Source of the DNA: a bacterium
GTDB taxonomy: Bacteria > Myxococcota_A > Bradymonadia > UBA7976 > UBA1532
Assembly (NCBI GenBank): GCA_030427205.1
Contig: JAUHXC010000065.1
Span: 1 to 46,162 of the forward strand
Reading direction: 5' to 3'
DNA length: 46,162 nucleotides
Positions 43,517 through 46,162 of this stretch are shown piece by piece (the first letter of the stretch is position 1; every line of letters begins with the position of its first letter). The notes below the pieces were generated by a model. The model was not told the DNA's origin and made no database searches. It was given only the letters and a program-made list of their open reading frames with translations. The position numbers were made by a program, and so were the translations under genes.

Positions 43517-45244
43517 TCAGTCGGTCGTACCCACGACGGCCTTCACCCGCTCGGCCAGCCGATCCGGGTCGAGGCGACCGCCCGCTTCGAGCGTCGTGCG
43601 CACCACCTCGAAGACCACCGCGTCTCGCGTCTTGCGCGTCGCGCTGCGTTTGCGCGCCGAGGCCAGCGGCAGGCGCAGCCGGTGATTGCCATCGAGGCAC
43701 GGGCGATGCCGCTCGAGGTAGGCCCAATAGAGATGGGTCACCGGACAGTCCTTCTTGGGATCGAACGCACAGTCGACGCAGAAATCGCTCATCTTGCGGA
43801 TGTACGCCGCACCCGAGACGTACGGCTTGGTGGTCATCAGGTCGCCGACGGCATAGGTGCCCATGCCCAGCACGTTCGGCTCGACGACCCAATCGTAGGC
43901 ATCGATATAGGCGCACCAGAACCAGTCGGTGAGAGCCCGCGGAGACCAGTCGAGCAGTGTCCCCAGATTGCTGATGATCATCAGGCGGGTGATGTGATGG
44001 CTGTAGCCCGTCTGCAAGACCCCGGCGACCACGGAATCCAGGCAATGCAACCCGGAGGTCCGGCCCCAGAGCGCGGCTGGCAAGGCCCCATCGGCGCCCA
44101 CACGAGACGGCGCCGCGCCACCATCGAGCAGATCGTGATACGAACGTGCGCCCGTCGGCGCCTCTGCCTCGTCCGTCGCTGCCTCGTCCATCGCGTAGGC
44201 CCAGCCCGCATCCCCGACCGCTTCGCACACCGGCGCGGGCCCATCGGGCAAGCGCCGAAAGCCGTCGGTCTCACGATGTACGTGGCGCACGAACTCCCGC
44301 CAGCCGATCACCTGCCGCACGAAGCCCTCGGCGCTGTTGATCGGCAGCTCGAGGGCGAGCACGTCGTCGACGACCCGCCGCGGGAGCAGCCGGTGCAGGT
44401 TGAGCAAGGGCGAGATCAACGTGTGAAACAAGGTCGCCGAGCGGGTCGACATGGCGTCTTCGTAGGGGCCAAAGTGGCGCATACAGACCGACTTCGCCCA
44501 ATGCCAGACCTTCTCCGCGTCAGCGATGGTGCCGGGCAGGCGCTCGATCTCAATGGCGCCCGGATGATCCGCGAAACGGGCCCGCACCAGGGCGCAGACC
44601 TCTTCCTTGATCGGGTCGACAGCGAAGGTCGGCGGCGATGGCGCAGGCGGCGCGCCGTCCCATCGCTGGCGATTGTCGGCATCGTGGCTGTACTTGCCGC
44701 CATCCGGCTGACCATCGCTCATCAAGATGCCGGTGTGCTTGCGCACGGCCCGATAGAAGACGTCCATTCGCCAGGGTGGCTGCCCGCACGCGCGGTTGAA
44801 CGTCTCGGCGTCGGTCAGCCAGCCACCATGGGGCACGGGCGTGATGCACCCGTCCGACACAAGCGGTTCGAGCAGTTTCCGCAGTTCGCGCTCCGCCGGC
44901 TCCATCGCCAGCAGCCGCCCGCGCTCGCTCGACACCGCGCGCAGCGCCTCATCGTAGGGTTGGTCGGTGAAGACATAGTGCACCGCGACACCGCGTCGGG
45001 CCTGTTCGAGCGCAAAATGCCGTTGATTCGAGAGGATGAGCGCCAGCTTCTGTTGGTGATACGGCCGACGCCGAGCCTTCCAGGTCGACTCCACGAGCAC
45101 CACACCCACCTCGTCGGGTGAATGCACTTCGAGGGGCCCGAAGTCATCGGTCAGCTGATCGTAGGCAACGAAGACCCAGGTCCGCGACCCGTGCGCGACG
45201 CGATCTCCTTGCAACCGGCGCAGCTGCTCGACGAACACCGACAT
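43517..45244 (-). CDS. phrB: Iron-sulfur bacterial cryptochrome/photolyase (PhrB, (6-4) type)
   Basis: The 575-residue protein belongs to the deoxyribodipyrimidine photolyase-related family (FeS-BCP), whose studied members repair UV (6-4) photoproducts using FAD, a lumazine antenna and a 4Fe-4S cluster. The N-terminal antenna domain begins at about residue 20 (RTWVFVAYDQLTDDFGPL). The FAD-binding helical domain includes GFVRQVIGWREFVRHVH (307-323), GLHCLDSVV (Cys401), GYSHHITRLMIISN (413-426) and PNVLGMGTYAVGD (456-468). Four cysteines fit the cluster: Cys401, Cys489, Cys492 and Cys500. The loop between the last two is shorter than in Agrobacterium PhrB. An acidic insertion at about 345-388 helps explain the extra length over the usual 500 or so residues. 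The ATG at 45244 has GGAG five bases upstream. Confidence 0.87.
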   Translation of the reverse strand: MSVFVEQLRRLQGDRVAHGSRTWVFVAYDQLTDDFGPLEVHSPDEVGVVLVESTWKARRRPYHQQKLALILSNQRHFALEQARRGVAVHYVFTDQPYDEALRAVSSERGRLLAMEPAERELRKLLEPLVSDGCITPVPHGGWLTDAETFNRACGQPPWRMDVFYRAVRKHTGILMSDGQPDGGKYSHDADNRQRWDGAPPAPSPPTFAVDPIKEEVCALVRARFADHPGAIEIERLPGTIADAEKVWHWAKSVCMRHFGPYEDAMSTRSATLFHTLISPLLNLHRLLPRRVVDDVLALELPINSAEGFVRQVIGWREFVRHVHRETDGFRRLPDGPAPVCEAVGDAGWAYAMDEAATDEAEAPTGARSYHDLLDGGAAPSRVGADGALPAALWGRTSGLHCLDSVVAGVLQTGYSHHITRLMIISNLGTLLDWSPRALTDWFWCAYIDAYDWVVEPNVLGMGTYAVGDLMTTKPYVSGAAYIRKMSDFCVDCAFDPKKDCPVTHLYWAYLERHRPCLDGNHRLRLPLASARKRSATRKTRDAVVFEVVRTTLEAGGRLDPDRLAERVKAVVGTTD

Positions 45245-45274
45245 GTGGACTCCATGATCCGGGGAGCGGCTGCC

Positions 45275-45287
45275 ATTCGATACGAAT
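45275..45287. promoter_or_regulatory. Palindrome upstream of the photolyase gene, possible operator
   Basis: ATTCG-ATA-CGAAT is a perfect five-base inverted repeat with a three-base centre, 30 bases upstream of the photolyase ATG in the 214-base divergent gap. It is AT-rich against its surroundings. A regulator-binding site is plausible, but I cannot assign a regulator. Confidence 0.3.
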
Positions 45288-45446
45288 CTGCCACCACGCC
45301 CGAGGGGATGCGGTTCGGGCGCTCGGCGTTACCCAACGGGCAGCGGCAGTGCCCGGCCACACTGCGGCACCACTGCGGTGAGACAGCAGATTCGGCCGGC
45401 CTGGGCAATCGAGCACCGGATTCGAGGCAAATACGCCAGAAAGAGC

Positions 45447-45452
45447 TACAGT
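45447..45452 (+). promoter_or_regulatory. Candidate -10 element for the 45459 lipoprotein
   Basis: TACAGT, identical to the -10 of the FHA gene, ends six bases before the GTG at 45459. No good -35 is visible 16-18 bases upstream. There is no Shine-Dalgarno sequence, so a leaderless transcript is suggested. Confidence 0.4.
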
Positions 45453-45458
45453 GGGCCG

Positions 45459-45980
45459 GTGACGTTCAAACGCCAAATCGCGCCGCTCGCCGCCCTGGTC
45501 GCTCCATACGTGCTGACAGCCTGCAGCCCGTACGCCCTCATCGAGCGGAAGAATACACCGCCGCTCGAAGCCCGAATCCTCGCGGCGGACGCGGAGAGCA
45601 TCACGGTCGAGCAACCCGATGGGCAGGTGAGCCGGCTGCTCAGAGCCAACATCGATGACATCGACCACCCCGGCAACGTCGCGATGGCGCTGGGTCTGCC
45701 CAATACCGTCGTCGGATCGCTCTTCGCCGTCATCACCGTCTTCATGCTGCCGGCCGCCATCGAACAGGGCTGGCCTCGAGGCGATGACGAGAGGGTCCGA
45801 GCGGCGCCGTTGACGCTCGCGTTCGGCCTCTTTGCTGGCGCCAACCTCGGCATCGGTCTCCCGCCATTCCTCTGGGGCAGCGATACATGGTTCACGTCGA
45901 CCGGCAATAGCGAACCGGCCGCCGGCCAGACGAGCTTCGAACTCCGCATCGGCGCTGGCGGCCTTCGGCTCAACTTCTGA
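45459..45980 (+). CDS. Small lipoprotein of unknown function
   Basis: Starting from GTG 45459, the 173-residue product begins MTFKRQIAPLAALVAPYVLTAC, a lipoprotein signal with a lipobox at LTAC (Cys22). This start is chosen because it gives a normal-length signal and sits six bases after a TACAGT hexamer; an earlier in-frame start at 45378 would add 27 residues ahead of the signal. The mature part has a short beta-like domain (EARILAADAESITVEQPDG, then ISR-like SRLLRANIDDIDH), then two hydrophobic stretches (about 80-102 and 119-140). I recognise no family. It is divergent from the photolyase and converges on the rRNA operon. Confidence 0.65.
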   Translation: MTFKRQIAPLAALVAPYVLTACSPYALIERKNTPPLEARILAADAESITVEQPDGQVSRLLRANIDDIDHPGNVAMALGLPNTVVGSLFAVITVFMLPAAIEQGWPRGDDERVRAAPLTLAFGLFAGANLGIGLPPFLWGSDTWFTSTGNSEPAAGQTSFELRIGAGGLRLNF

Positions 45981-46035
45981 TCGTGAACCCGATCCGTGCG
46001 CTGAGCGTGCGCCCGTGGTTCCGTGAAGCCCATTT

Positions 46036-46076
46036 GAAAAAGCGAAACCCCGAGAGCCAGATGACTCTCGGGGTTT
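46036..46076 (-). terminator. Rho-independent terminator of the rRNA operon
   Basis: AAACCCCGAGAG (46045-46056) and CTCTCGGGGTTT (46065-46076) form a perfect 12-base-pair stem with an eight-base loop. On the minus strand it is followed by CGCTTTTTC. It lies just past the 3' end of 5S rRNA. It may also block read-through from the convergent lipoprotein gene. Confidence 0.88.
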
Positions 46077-46082
46077 CTGATT

Positions 46083-46162
46083 GGGCTCCGGCGGCGACCT
46101 ACTCTCCCACACAGTGACCCGTGCAGTACCATCGGCGCAGAGAGGCTTGACTTCCGAGTTCG
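46083..46162 (-). rRNA. rrf: 5S rRNA, 3' part (5' end outside window)
   Basis: The reverse complement contains the conserved 5S elements CGAACTCGGAAGTCAAG, CGCCGATGGTACTGC and GTGGGAGAGTAGGTCGCCGCC. The 3' boundary near 46083 is estimated from the family pattern and the adjacent terminator. The rest of the rRNA operon should lie to the right of the window. Confidence 0.9.

Noticed and set aside
43368..44228. An N-terminal extension of the beta-helix protein by about 287 codons
   Set aside because: The extension overlaps the photolyase gene in another frame, has no protein-like composition, and would bury a good signal peptide and Shine-Dalgarno sequence at 43367.

Overview
The window is very GC-rich, dense, Gram-negative bacterial DNA. 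Several features point to a Myxococcota-type (former Deltaproteobacteria) genome: a MYXO-CTERM sorting tail, a Ser/Thr kinase fused to an FGE-sulfatase-like module, an FHA protein with a winged-helix-like tail, a zinc-ribbon/GYF/TPR giant protein, and lipoproteins with long Asp/Ala/Pro linkers. I cannot name the species. The right edge enters an rRNA operon, read leftward: the 3' part of 5S rRNA followed by a strong terminator.

Layout from left to right. (1) 1-522: the tail of an unidentified gene, then a Nudix hydrolase that looks short at its N terminus. (2) 549-4166: a Ser/Thr kinase with a cysteine-less FGE-like module, divergent from an FHA/winged-helix-like protein whose promoter predicts a leaderless mRNA. 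(3) 4210-7410: a large secreted lipoprotein with carboxypeptidase-regulatory-like domains and a PHP metallohydrolase domain of the CehA/McbA type. (4) 7563-29211: one uninterrupted minus-strand gene of 21.4 kb (about 7,128 residues) and a small two-helix membrane protein downstream of it. (5) 29588-33245: a three-gene operon encoding a c-type cytochrome-like DUF1588-related protein with an EF-hand loop, a lipoprotein, and a Tat-exported DUF1501-like protein. (6) 33281-34135: an uncharacterised protein with an acidic linker. (7) 34200-43367: a 3,055-residue secreted modular surface protein made of three beta-helix modules, two PKD domains, 16 Ig-like repeats and a MYXO-CTERM tail. (8) 43517-45244: a PhrB-type iron-sulfur photolyase. 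(9) 45459-45980: a small lipoprotein converging on the rRNA operon.

The main candidate for an undescribed system is the giant protein. An N-terminal zinc ribbon and a GYF_2-like domain lead into about 6,400 residues of TPR-like helical repeats. A single transmembrane helix, a coiled coil and two M23/LytM domains follow, both with complete metal-binding motifs. The predicted topology puts the solenoid in the cytoplasm and the LytM domains in the periplasm, so it looks like a one-chain link between a huge cytoplasmic scaffold and the cell wall. Within the solenoid, six diverged super-repeats of 417-497 residues can be followed by shared landmark motifs.

Most genes look individually regulated. 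Three of them share an arrangement in which a -10-like hexamer ends 6-7 nt before the start codon, as expected for leaderless transcripts. The others have clear Shine-Dalgarno sequences.
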